12,331 nt of DNA from Hyphomicrobiales bacterium (GCA_021775385.1 JAJFHW010000056.1:1-12331), one strand, 5' to 3'. Counted from the first letter of the stretch, positions 1 through 7,406 are shown. The notes: generated by a model not told the origin, from the letters alone. Program-made: numbers and translations.

Positions 1-70
1 CTGGCGTGCCTGCCTCTGCCTGCTTCAAAATGCTGATGATCTGGCTGTCCGAATACCGTGACTTCTTCAT
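1..70 (-). CDS. IS3-family transposase OrfA, N-terminal fragment (cut by window edge)
   Basis: The 23 visible codons read MKKSRYSDSQIISILKQAEA followed by GTP. This is the start of the helix-turn-helix OrfA protein of IS3-family elements, which binds the IS ends and forms the OrfAB transposase after a programmed frameshift. The start is fixed by AGGAG at 78-82. The stretch is visibly more GC-rich than the polysaccharide genes beside it, as expected for an unrelated mobile element. Only the DNA-binding N-terminus is in view, so the subgroup and whether the gene is intact cannot be judged. Confidence 0.8.
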   Translation of the reverse strand, partial: MKKSRYSDSQIISILKQAEAGTP

Positions 71-144
71 ATAAAATCTCCTGCGTTCCTGTTACGAGAA
101 AATTCTACTTATGAGTACCGCTAATTATCGGGGGTATTACCTCA
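1..144 (-). mobile_element. End of an IS3-family insertion sequence (partial)
   Basis: The left edge holds the 5' end of a transposase OrfA reading leftward. It is preceded by a good ribosome site (AGGAG at 78-82, 7 bases from the start) and about 60 bases of untranslated leader. Read on the minus strand from 144, the sequence starts TGAGGTAATACCCCCGAT, which has the TG start and C-run typical of IS3-family terminal repeats, so I place the IS end at about 144. The other end lies outside the window, so neither the inverted repeat nor a target duplication can be confirmed. The element sits 54 bases past the stop of the oxidoreductase gene, which is transcribed toward it. The boundary is inferred. 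The IS3 assignment rests on the OrfA N-terminus. Confidence 0.65.
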
Positions 145-198
145 GGGCTGCAAAAAATCCAAAACGCGATTTGAATCAATAGCTCGAAATCAAATTAT

Positions 199-1422
199 CT
201 ATATTGGATTGCTTTCTGCAAGTCTTGCTTCAAGCCCAGAAAACGTGAACTTACTATGTGTTATCTTTTCACAAACCATATCGGTAATATGTAACATCAA
301 CAAAGTTGAAAGATAAACCTCTTTCCACGGCCTTTTATACTTGGCGCTTTCATCATACATCTGCATTATTGAATTTTTGTGTCCAACATCCTTTGGCTGA
401 AATTTGTAGCATTTGTATGTTTCATTTTGCCAGAGCTTCATAGATATGTAGTCATCTATTTTGAGCAATACTTGGCCTTGTTGAATATTTGTGGTCTCAT
501 TAATACCATCGAAAGGCTCTGCTCTAGAAGTGAATGTCATATTTACAAGATCCCCTCTCGAAGATGTCATGGACAGAGCAAAATTATCGTCCCCTCGATC
601 TTGATCACTATAGTTAATCACTAACTTCCATTCATCAGGCACACTTCGCTGACTCAAAACATGAATTGTTAAATCAATCCAATGCCCAACATTTCCGCAT
701 ATGCGCGTCCCTTCTCCTGGATCTAAATACCAATGATCGGACGGCAACAAATGCCCAACAATAAAATGTTCAATAGTGAATGGGCCGTTTCCACTGGGAA
801 GGTTTTGACGAGTAATTTCCATAGCTTTAGAAAAAGGCCTATTATAGCCAACGAAAACTTGGTCACACTTTCCTTCCATGGCCAGCAGTAATTGCGCAAA
901 TTGTTGCCACGTTACAGCGACAGGCTTTTCGATATGAACCATTAATCCCTTCCTAATAGCCTGTATTGCTTGATTGGTGTGGGAGGCATGGTTAGATGCA
1001 ATAAATAACCGTTTGGCACCTGATATAGAAAGTAATTCTTCAAAGTTATCTACGACGTATTTGTAACCATAGGTTTTCTGAACCAACGTTGATTTTTCTT
1101 GGTCAATATCGTAGCAACCAAGAAAGCGGTTTCCTAAAAATTTGCCGACAAAATATGATATCGAAGCAGCACCAAATTGTCCGCACCCTGACAGGAGAAG
1201 GTCTTTTTCCTTTGATCGAAAATAAATAAATATTGGGAATCTTAGTGCTAAACGATTTGATATTTTTGCTAAAGTTCTATGCGTTCCCCACATTTTTATC
1301 GAACGCATAACCTTAGTGAACAATTGGTTTCGGCGAATTGATATCCCAAGCCATTTACGTACAAAAGAATTACTCTGATACATCAAAACCCTATTTCTTA
1401 ATCCGTTCATAATATTCAGCAT
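199..1422 (-). CDS. Gfo/Idh/MocA-family NAD(P)-dependent oxidoreductase with unusual N-terminal extension
   Basis: This 407-residue protein has the Rossmann dinucleotide-binding motif GCGQFG at residues 79-84 and the family signature EKP at 165-167. It also has GYNRPFS at 192-198 and an active-site-like GHWIDLTIH at 246-254 (His247, Asp250). In this family such proteins oxidise, reduce or epimerise sugars, often sugar nucleotides, in the cytoplasm. The spacing around DHWYLDPGEG (229-238) resembles the C-terminal half of the 'bi-domain' oxidoreductases found in polysaccharide loci. Residues 1-75 precede the Rossmann fold and are basic and helical. Residues 21-58 look like the linker helix region of those bi-domain proteins, while the alcohol-dehydrogenase-like domain itself is missing. 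The start is uncertain: no strong ribosome site is visible, and Met5 is an alternative. The gene stands alone, divergent from the VpsP-like gene, and ends next to the IS. Substrate unknown. Confidence 0.85.
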   Translation of the reverse strand: MLNIMNGLRNRVLMYQSNSFVRKWLGISIRRNQLFTKVMRSIKMWGTHRTLAKISNRLALRFPIFIYFRSKEKDLLLSGCGQFGAASISYFVGKFLGNRFLGCYDIDQEKSTLVQKTYGYKYVVDNFEELLSISGAKRLFIASNHASHTNQAIQAIRKGLMVHIEKPVAVTWQQFAQLLLAMEGKCDQVFVGYNRPFSKAMEITRQNLPSGNGPFTIEHFIVGHLLPSDHWYLDPGEGTRICGNVGHWIDLTIHVLSQRSVPDEWKLVINYSDQDRGDDNFALSMTSSRGDLVNMTFTSRAEPFDGINETTNIQQGQVLLKIDDYISMKLWQNETYKCYKFQPKDVGHKNSIMQMYDESAKYKRPWKEVYLSTLLMLHITDMVCEKITHSKFTFSGLEARLAESNPI

Positions 1423-1475
1423 TACAAAAATGATTACAACCTGTTTATATCTATGAACAAGTGGAAAAAATTCAA

Positions 1476-1504
1476 TTGTGTATCTCTGATGTTAAAAATA
1501 TATT
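1476..1504 (+). promoter_or_regulatory. Possible sigma-70 promoter for the VpsP-like/Wzy_C pair
   Basis: TTGTGT (1476-1481) and TATATT (1499-1504) are separated by 17 bases, in the AT-rich gap between two divergent genes. The -10 matches consensus at five of six bases, the -35 at only three. It would give a leader of about 110 bases before the start at 1619. AT-rich gaps produce such matches by chance, so this is only a candidate. Confidence 0.25.
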
Positions 1505-1605
1505 GTAGTTAGTAAAACACTCTACCATTTTCGCCACTATATCCTCAATACCGTGATGCGCCCATTGAAATAACAATTAGTTATTAAAACAATACTCTTG
1601 GTTCT

Positions 1606-1613
1606 AAAGGGGA
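1606..1613 (+). promoter_or_regulatory. Shine-Dalgarno site that fixes the start of the VpsP-like gene at 1619
   Basis: AAAGGGGA lies 5 bases before the ATG at 1619. An upstream in-frame TTG at 1598 overlaps the region just before this site and has no ribosome site of its own, so the ATG is preferred. Confidence 0.7.
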
Positions 1614-1618
1614 TAGCA

Positions 1619-2281
1619 ATGACTAAGACAATCTTCGTTATGTTTTGGCTACTTTCAATAGCCACATTATTTTTTAGTGTGCCCCGTTTCCTCTCTGCCT
1701 TATTTTGGATCCCCGGCAATAGTGTATACACAAACCTCAATAACTACAGCTCTGATAAGGATTTGTTTTCACTCATCGATTCAGCGAAGAAGTCTTTGAG
1801 TCATCACAGTTCCCATAGTCAAGTTATATCCGCTCTAGGGACTGCATATTTTGTGCAAGCGCTTAAAGAAGAAGATTTTTCTAAGAGGAACGAAAAGATT
1901 AATATAGCTCTTGCTGAGTTAACGCGCAGCCTAAAGCTTCGCCCCCTTAACCCATTCACCTTGATGGTAGTCTGTTCGGCGCATCTGACTTTAACACCAC
2001 AAAACACAAAGAAAGCATTACAATACTGGTTGGCGTCTATAGAGAGCGCTCGATATGAGCCACTTTTATTTGAAGCAAGAATTTGGGGGGGGCTAGCCTT
2101 ACGAAACGAAATGACACCCGCCGAACACACCATATTAGCGGAACAGGTTAGCTGGGCCTATGATATTGATCGATCATTATTTCTGACGATGAAAATGACA
2201 ATTGAGGACTTACACTATCTCATCGAACTGTTGCGCCCATGGCCTTCAAAAAGCTCTTGGTTAAGAGAAAACCGACACTAA
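1619..2281 (+). CDS. Small membrane-anchored TPR-like protein, VpsP-like polysaccharide biosynthesis protein
   Basis: The protein is 220 residues long. One N-terminal hydrophobic segment (about residues 4-26) should anchor it in the inner membrane or act as an uncleaved signal, leaving a periplasmic helical domain. Residues 94-160 look like degenerate tetratricopeptide-type helices: ALAELTRSLKLRP at 97-109, then a second helical pair ending near residue 162. I recognise the general shape of the VpsP-type proteins that precede Wzy_C-family genes in exopolysaccharide loci. The family name is tentative; the pairing is plain, since the next gene follows at once. Its likely role is to assist the adjacent polymerase/ligase. 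A run of eight G (2085-2092) inside the gene encodes Trp-Gly-Gly and could slip. An unrelated TPR protein is the alternative. Confidence 0.6.
   Translation: MTKTIFVMFWLLSIATLFFSVPRFLSALFWIPGNSVYTNLNNYSSDKDLFSLIDSAKKSLSHHSSHSQVISALGTAYFVQALKEEDFSKRNEKINIALAELTRSLKLRPLNPFTLMVVCSAHLTLTPQNTKKALQYWLASIESARYEPLLFEARIWGGLALRNEMTPAEHTILAEQVSWAYDIDRSLFLTMKMTIEDLHYLIELLRPWPSKSSWLRENRH
2085..2092 (+). repeat. Run of eight G inside the VpsP-like gene
   Basis: Eight consecutive G are unusual in this AT-rich DNA. The reading frame is intact here. Gain or loss of one G would truncate the protein, so the tract is a possible slippage site. No direct evidence of variation is available from one sequence. Confidence 0.5.
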
Positions 2282-2328
2282 TAGTTCTACCCCATCATGT
2301 ACTCCTTCATCTGTATGGAAATGAAGCT

Positions 2329-3684
2329 ATGCGCTATGTAATTATGCTAGTTCTTCTAGTTGCCCCACTGCCCTTCGGAAGCGCGAGGCCTGTTTTTTTG
2401 TGGGGATGGACTTTCGTAATTACATCTAGCTTTGCAGTTTTATTGCCAATACAATTTCGCAAAAACAATATAAACTGCTGCGGCTTTCGTCCAAGCAATC
2501 AGTACCTATTAATCATTTTGAGCTGCACTCTAATATTGACGCTTTGGGTAATTTTACAAACATTACCCATAAATTTCTTTCACGCCCCCATCTTACCTTT
2601 GGACCAGAACACCTCTGCACTCACTCAATCGCTTTTGCCACGTACAATCTCTATTGTTCCTAATAAATCTGCAGGTAGTCTATTGATCGTAATAAGTCAC
2701 ATTTTACTCTTTGTAGGCACCTACTATTGTATACAATCACGCAAGAATGCACAGCAACTAATAACTTTCATGAGCGTAGTGGCCGGGCTTTATGGAGCTT
2801 ATGCGCTCATCAACTTTTTTGTTAGTCCGGATAAAGTTCTTTGGTTTGATAAACTTCATGATCCCAAAGTTCTAAGTGGAACGTTTTTCAACCGGAACAA
2901 TTATGCGACCTATGCTGGCCTTGGAATTTTAGCTACCGTTTCATGGGGGTCTATCAGCTTAACTGGAGAAAAAAACCACGCACCTTTTCACAAGTGGACC
3001 CTGGTCAAATTTTGTTTCACAAAACGATGTATAGTCTCTCTTATAGGAATTACGCTCACCTCTACGCTTCTTCTCACAGGGTCTAAAGCTGGTGTACTAG
3101 CTGTTTTTTTAGGCCTAATAACCTATGCCCTCATACTTTTGAAGTCGATAAAAACAATGGCATTAAAAACCATAGTAACATTTATTTCCATCGCCATTGC
3201 ATTATTTGCAATAAGCGGAGATCTCTTGTTGGAGAGGATAGAAGACACTAATTGGATTGGGCAAAGAGCGACTTTATATCAAATAATGCTGGAGGCGCTT
3301 AAAGAGCGACCAATTCATGGATATGGGCTTGGAACATTCGAAGACATACTCCGAGTATTCCGTCCTCCTAGTGTTGCAGACTATTTTGTTCGGGGCCATA
3401 GTGAGTTTCTCGAATCATTTTTGACATTAGGAGTGCCTGCCACAATATTAGTCCTCTCACCTTTTTTACTTCTTTTGTTTCACTTCTTCCGAAACAGAAA
3501 AAAAATTAACAATGAAGAAGATTTGTTTGTTGCAGCAACTTTGCCCGCTGCTATTGTATTAGTTGGCTCACATGCGCTAGTGGATTTCCCTATGCAAATT
3601 CCTGCAATCTCATACTTTTTTGTCGCGCTACTTGGGGTTGGCTTCGCAAACCTAGAGGCTTCAATTAATAACACCAAGTCTTAG
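2329..3684 (+). CDS. Wzy_C (O-antigen ligase/polymerase) family membrane protein
   Basis: The protein is 451 residues from the ATG at 2329, with about ten or more hydrophobic segments. Family marks, numbered from this start, are GTFFNRNNYA (184-193), TGSKAG (250-255) and Arg313. Others are GYGLGTF (331-337), then RGHSEFLESFLTLG (355-368) with the conserved His357, and SHALVDFPMQIPA (414-426). In this family the enzyme acts in the inner membrane on the periplasmic face, moving an undecaprenyl-linked glycan either onto another chain (polymerase) or onto lipid A core (ligase). The two roles cannot be told apart from sequence by eye. An ATG at 2239 is in frame and would add 30 poorly hydrophobic residues overlapping the upstream gene. 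I prefer 2329 because GGAA precedes it at 8 bases and the protein then begins directly with a membrane segment ending PLPFGSARP, as is usual. A second polymerase-type gene lies at 7407. Confidence 0.85.
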   Translation: MRYVIMLVLLVAPLPFGSARPVFLWGWTFVITSSFAVLLPIQFRKNNINCCGFRPSNQYLLIILSCTLILTLWVILQTLPINFFHAPILPLDQNTSALTQSLLPRTISIVPNKSAGSLLIVISHILLFVGTYYCIQSRKNAQQLITFMSVVAGLYGAYALINFFVSPDKVLWFDKLHDPKVLSGTFFNRNNYATYAGLGILATVSWGSISLTGEKNHAPFHKWTLVKFCFTKRCIVSLIGITLTSTLLLTGSKAGVLAVFLGLITYALILLKSIKTMALKTIVTFISIAIALFAISGDLLLERIEDTNWIGQRATLYQIMLEALKERPIHGYGLGTFEDILRVFRPPSVADYFVRGHSEFLESFLTLGVPATILVLSPFLLLLFHFFRNRKKINNEEDLFVAATLPAAIVLVGSHALVDFPMQIPAISYFFVALLGVGFANLEASINNTKS

Positions 3685-3737
3685 TGATGGAGACCAAAAA
3701 CGATACACCTTGCAACAAAAGACTGCGCCTTTTTTTC

Positions 3738-3754
3738 GAATGTATCCAACATTC
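3738..3754. other. Inverted repeat between convergent genes
   Basis: GAATGT and ACATTC are perfect 6-base arms around ATCCA, in the 78-base gap between the convergent Wzy_C and methyltransferase genes. A T-run (3730-3736) lies on the wrong side of the hairpin for plus-strand termination, and reads as an A-run after the hairpin on the minus strand. It is therefore not a proper intrinsic terminator for either gene. At most it is a weak attenuating structure, and chance is quite possible. Confidence 0.2.
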
Positions 3755-3762
3755 TTGTCGAG

Positions 3763-4722
3763 TTAATGAGGCTTTCGTACAACAACAACCATTCGGCTGC
3801 TCCCCTTTAACACTGCAGCCAAAGCTGCCACTGGATAGAATAAATGGATCTTTAGCCCAGCGCTTTCAACCATATTGCGCAATACTGATGAAAAACGAAT
3901 ATACCCCTTATTCTTAAGGAAAATGCTTAAACTCAACACAAAGTCTTTGATATTAGCCTGATATGAGAATTTACAATTTATAAACCCTTTTTTTTCCAGA
4001 GTTTTTCGAAGAGATGGTTCAGTGAAATGAAAAAGATGTGTGGGTAACTGCAAGCCATACCAGAATTGGCCAAATATACGCCGGCTCCAAGAATTAAAAT
4101 TGGGTACAGACAGGATAAGAACTCCATTTGGTTTCATAGCCATATACAGATGCGAAAGCACTGCTGAAGGGTTGTGCAAATGCTCTAATACCATCCAGCC
4201 CACTACGACATCATAAGAGTTAGCAGGCAACTCTACAGTCTCTAGTTGACCTACGATAACCTGATGGCCCTGCGCTCTAGCATGCCGGGCTGCTATTTTA
4301 GAAAATTCCACACCTTCCACCTGCCAACCGAGGTTCGAAGCAGCGTTAAGAAATTTGCCGGTAGAACATCCAATTTCGAGCAGTCGACCGGACGAGTTTG
4401 CCGGTAAATAATCGGTCGTTTTGCCAGAAACATTGTTGCGGACCCAAGTCCTTATGCTCTTCCAAATTCCCTTTGAACTCGGCATTATCGTCGCTGACGA
4501 GTACGGTCTGTAATTGTCTGGGTAATAATAACCGACGCTCTTTTGGTCAGGACGCGGAGAAGTCCGCGAAAGACCGCAATTATTACACCTTACAATTGTA
4601 AATGTCCCTTCAAGTTCATGAAGAGTATCTTTACCTATAATAATCTTACGGTCAGAATTTGAACAGCCGTTAGGACAAGAGAGCTTCTCAAATTTTAGTT
4701 TATCAAATTTTAGTATTGTCAT
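3763..4722 (-). CDS. Class I SAM-dependent methyltransferase with N-terminal Cys-pair (zinc-ribbon-like) region
   Basis: The protein is 319 residues. The N-terminus carries CPNGC (Cys16, Cys20) and CNNC (Cys46, Cys49), spaced as in a small zinc-binding ribbon. The SAM-binding motif I is LLEIGCSTGKFL (114-125). VGVEF-type acidic strand-2 residues follow at 136-140, VLEHLHNP at 178-185, and LPTHLFHF at 226-233, which is typical of the Methyltransf_23-like proteins of glycan clusters. It probably methylates a sugar or a glycan end in the cytoplasm; the acceptor is unknown. The start codon lies inside the 3' end of the flippase gene (20-base overlap), so the two are co-transcribed and probably translationally coupled. 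A 15-base tandem duplication near the start encodes the repeated LKFDK/LKFEK. Confidence 0.85.
   Translation of the reverse strand: MTILKFDKLKFEKLSCPNGCSNSDRKIIIGKDTLHELEGTFTIVRCNNCGLSRTSPRPDQKSVGYYYPDNYRPYSSATIMPSSKGIWKSIRTWVRNNVSGKTTDYLPANSSGRLLEIGCSTGKFLNAASNLGWQVEGVEFSKIAARHARAQGHQVIVGQLETVELPANSYDVVVGWMVLEHLHNPSAVLSHLYMAMKPNGVLILSVPNFNSWSRRIFGQFWYGLQLPTHLFHFTEPSLRKTLEKKGFINCKFSYQANIKDFVLSLSIFLKNKGYIRFSSVLRNMVESAGLKIHLFYPVAALAAVLKGSSRMVVVVRKPH
4688..4717 (-). repeat. Two-copy 15-base tandem repeat at the flippase/methyltransferase junction
   Basis: TCAAATTTTAGT occurs at 4688-4699 and again at 4703-4714, giving a 15-base period (4688-4702, 4703-4717). It encodes LKFDK and LKFEK in the methyltransferase. 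The flippase stop codon lies in the copy at 4703, so repeat number can change without breaking either reading frame. Confidence 0.7.
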
Positions 4723-5977
4723 CCCTTATCTTTCCTAACTGACTATGCAGTACAACTGCATTTCCCAAATAGTGCAAAGCCGCCGACACTACTATTCCTC
4801 CGCCCCCCAACCACAGTGCCAAACTATATTTATGGCAAATCGCAATGATCATCCCAATGATTCCAACTTTTGTAGGAGTATTCATATCTCCTCGCGCATA
4901 AAATAGACTGGTGGAGGCATTACCCCAAACATCTCCTATCAAGCTTACAGCCAGAACCATTGAATACGTTATTATTTGAGCTTGAGTTATATTTCCACTT
5001 GGGATAATTTCGAATTTGATCAACAAGCTAAGTCCAATAGATACACTGATGCCTGATACTCCCGCCAAAATAGCAATATGGGGCAACTTCTCAGCCAAGG
5101 AAGCAGAAAAACTACGCTGTAATTTGTTATGCTCTAAAGCAAGCCTTCTCACAAATGGCGTAAAATAGCTGCGATTGAAAATAGTTGTAAGACCGCTATA
5201 AATAAACTGGATAGTTTTGATTAACGAAAGACTTCCTTCGCTCAAGAACGACGTGACAAATACGTCCAACACTCCCATAAGCTTATAAAATGAACTGCTG
5301 CCTATTAGGACGACCGTTTTCACAATAAAAGATTTTGTCAATCGCCAAACTTGCTTACATTCTATTAAGTGTATTTTTTTCCAAGGAAACATTTCCGCCA
5401 TCAAAAATGCTCTCACGAAGTAACGAGCCAGAAAAGACCAGCCAATCGCATGGATTGGAGCAGCGACAGTTAAAAGCGTCAAGATGCTAACGATATGCGA
5501 ACCGATGCAAATCAATTCAACTTTCACAAATTTACCTTGGTATTGGCCATATGCCTGAAACGTGGAACAGAGCGCAAATGGAGCAGCGCTCCAAGCCATG
5601 ATATCAAGTAACTCGCGTGTCAAATTCAATCTACTTTCCCCGGCACCCCACAAAATAAAACGAGTTATACTTTCAGAAAAAAGTAAAATTGAAACTAATA
5701 ATATACACGCAACGCTGCTTGCATAAATTAGCACGCCGACCGAAATAGCTGGAACGTCATGTTTCTTCATACCAGTCAGATACGGCATCAAAGGCCGAGT
5801 AGTTATGGCGCCAACAATTGCAAATATATATACTAAAACTGCGTGCGCTGAAAAATAGCCATCCGACATCTCATCAAAGCCACCTTGCTTCAATATAAGA
5901 GCCATATAAAGGGCTGTTAGAACAACGTTCGAAGAGGATAAAAATAGCAATCTATTTTTGAATAAAATCTGGAGCAT
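4703..5977 (-). CDS. MurJ-like (MVF family) lipid-linked glycan flippase
   Basis: This is a 424-residue protein made almost entirely of hydrophobic helices, about twelve. Near the C-terminus FYARGDMNTPTKVG (359-372) matches the MurJ/MVF signature, in which a short loop reads YA..D..TP.KV, followed by the last helices. In this family the proteins flip undecaprenyl-pyrophosphate-linked units across the inner membrane. Inside a glycan locus this one most likely flips the polysaccharide repeat, not lipid II. It is shorter than MurJ (about 510 residues, 14 helices), consistent with a specialised cluster member. It is the first gene of a leftward pair with the methyltransferase. The chosen ATG has AAGG a few bases upstream. 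It faces a 474-base gap that should contain its promoter. Cluster role is inferred; membrane flippase identity is fairly secure. Confidence 0.8.
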   Translation of the reverse strand: MLQILFKNRLLFLSSSNVVLTALYMALILKQGGFDEMSDGYFSAHAVLVYIFAIVGAITTRPLMPYLTGMKKHDVPAISVGVLIYASSVACILLVSILLFSESITRFILWGAGESRLNLTRELLDIMAWSAAPFALCSTFQAYGQYQGKFVKVELICIGSHIVSILTLLTVAAPIHAIGWSFLARYFVRAFLMAEMFPWKKIHLIECKQVWRLTKSFIVKTVVLIGSSSFYKLMGVLDVFVTSFLSEGSLSLIKTIQFIYSGLTTIFNRSYFTPFVRRLALEHNKLQRSFSASLAEKLPHIAILAGVSGISVSIGLSLLIKFEIIPSGNITQAQIITYSMVLAVSLIGDVWGNASTSLFYARGDMNTPTKVGIIGMIIAICHKYSLALWLGGGGIVVSAALHYLGNAVVLHSQLGKIRDDNTKI

Positions 5978-6451
5978 TCGCCTTCATACTCCAAAAAGAT
6001 ATTTTGCACAGCTAGATTTTCAATTAAAAAATCACCAAGCCGGTCAAAGGCATACACTCATTTAGATGGGCCCTGCAATATCAATTATCAAATTCGCGCC
6101 CGCTGACCTTCTCTCAAATTATATACCCTTAAGGGGTTAGCTATTTGTGTCCGGCATGGTCATACAGCTTTATCCATCCCATTTAGGACTTACCTAAACT
6201 AGGGTGTTTAAAATTTCCAGCGCCCACGATAATAAGCCTGTCATCACAGAATACTCCGAGCAACTCTAGCCCAGTTTGCAGAGCCGTTTTAACCACAAAA
6301 ATGATTCTATGCTCAAATAATTAGCTCTTTGATGGGTAAGCCAAATTAAATACAAATTGACCTAATCGCCATAAAGTGGCTTATCCATATCTGCAGAGTT
6401 AATCTAAATTCCATCTTCATAGCGATAAATCATAAAGACAATGGGAAGAAA
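5978..6451. other. 474-base gene-free divergent regulatory region
   Basis: This gap separates the leftward flippase gene from the rightward GT2 gene, so at least two promoters are expected here. It is AT-rich, with no open frame that has a ribosome site; the only notable short frame (24 codons from 6066) has none. Visible structures are a perfect inverted repeat, TTTAGG-ACTTA-CCTAAA (6182-6198), and the palindrome CCCTTAAGGG (6126-6135). No JUMPstart/ops element (GGCGGTAG) was seen. TTGACC at 6357-6362 is a possible -35 for the rightward genes, but no good -10 follows it. Confidence 0.6.
5996..6023 (-). promoter_or_regulatory. Possible promoter for the flippase/methyltransferase pair
   Basis: On the minus strand TTGAAA (6018-6023) and TATCTT (5996-6001) are 16 bases apart, just upstream of the flippase start. 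The -35 matches consensus at five bases and the -10 at four. The implied leader would be only about a dozen bases, which is short, so this is a weak candidate. Confidence 0.25.
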
Positions 6452-7387
6452 ATGAGTGATAAAAATTTGCCCTTGGTCTCAATAATGATTCCTTGTTACA
6501 ATCAAGCACCTTATCTAGTCGAAGCAGTTGAATCGGCTCTACAGCAGAGTTATGGCAACATTGAAATCATAATATCTGATGATCATTCGCAAGATGATAC
6601 TCCATTGCTTATCCAGCAGTGGCGAGACCATCTACACATTAAGTATTTTCGAAACTCAACGAATTTAGGCCGGCTGGATAACTACCGCCAAACTCTACGG
6701 GAAAGAGTGTCTGGCCAATTTGTTCTGAATCTAGATGGTGATGATAAACTACTGAATAAAAATTATATAAGAAACGCTATGGATTTCATGCTTAAGAACG
6801 ATTTAAAATTAGTATTTGGTAGGCGAAAAAACTTAGCATCAATTGATAACCAGAATCTAGATACGACGTCCGAACCTGCAACCAGCTATGTGTTAGGCAA
6901 AGATTTTTTTAACAAATACTTAAGTGAAAGTATTGCCATTCCTCATTTGTCAACATTGTATGAGAGAAAAGCAGCTATAGAGCTTTCCTTTTATGAAGCA
7001 GATATTATCAGTTCAGATCGCCATTCGATATTAAATATGATCTTTGATCAACGATGTGGTTATTTGAACGAAATTGCTGGGGGTTGGCGAGAAACCGGCC
7101 AAAATATAAGCCGCCAAATTAGCTTGTCAAAACGACTTGAAAACTTACAGCTTCCCGCATTAGTTGTCGCTTCCGTTAAGTCAAGGGCAACTAACGCTCG
7201 TATCAAAGATCTAAACGGATGGCGAAAAAAATATGAGGGCAAGCTTATATGCAATTATTTAGCGTTGTATTTTCTGCGTAAAAAATATGCTAGCCTGATG
7301 ATGTTTTTCTTTATTGCGTTGCTTAAGTACCCTATTTCAACATCGTTATTTTTTCCAAAAGAGGCTCTTAAAAAAATAACGTCATAG
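6452..7387 (+). CDS. Family 2 glycosyltransferase
   Basis: The protein is 311 residues. The GT-A fold shows from the N-terminus: VSIMIPCYNQAPYL (9-22), the nucleotide-binding ISDDHSQDD (41-49), NLGRLDNYR (71-79), and the metal-binding LDGDD (94-98). SSDRH (187-191) is a candidate for the catalytic-base region, and GGWRETGQNIS (210-220) follows. The enzyme is expected to add one sugar from a nucleotide donor, by inversion, to the growing lipid-linked repeat on the cytoplasmic side. The C-terminus has a hydrophobic stretch (280-300) that may rest on the membrane. The start has GGGAAG just upstream. It is the first gene of the rightward group, 19 bases before the polymerase gene. Donor and linkage cannot be read from sequence. 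Confidence 0.88.
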   Translation: MSDKNLPLVSIMIPCYNQAPYLVEAVESALQQSYGNIEIIISDDHSQDDTPLLIQQWRDHLHIKYFRNSTNLGRLDNYRQTLRERVSGQFVLNLDGDDKLLNKNYIRNAMDFMLKNDLKLVFGRRKNLASIDNQNLDTTSEPATSYVLGKDFFNKYLSESIAIPHLSTLYERKAAIELSFYEADIISSDRHSILNMIFDQRCGYLNEIAGGWRETGQNISRQISLSKRLENLQLPALVVASVKSRATNARIKDLNGWRKKYEGKLICNYLALYFLRKKYASLMMFFFIALLKYPISTSLFFPKEALKKITS

Positions 7388-7406
7388 CGCATGTTGGGAC
7401 TTCACA

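Noticed and set aside
1569..1585. Perfect inverted repeat AATAAC-AATTA-GTTATT upstream of the VpsP-like gene, same 6-5-6 layout as those at 3738-3754 and 6182-6198
   Set aside because: The three have unrelated arms, so they are not one regulator's sites. About three such 6-5-6 repeats are expected by chance in 12 kb (one per 4096 positions).
3684..3917. Open frame of 77 codons on the plus strand after the Wzy_C gene
   Set aside because: Most of it lies antisense to the methyltransferase C-terminus, it has no recognisable domain, and the opposite frame has clear family motifs.
6066..6140. 24-codon open frame in the divergent gap
   Set aside because: No ribosome site, no recognisable product, and such short frames occur by chance in a 474-base gap.
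6357..6386. Possible promoter TTGACC with TTATCC for the GT2 operon
   Set aside because: The -35 is acceptable, but no -10 near consensus exists at 16-18 bases spacing.
5978..6451. JUMPstart/ops element for RfaH control
   Set aside because: No GGCGGTAG-like octamer was found in this gap or in the other intergenic gaps.
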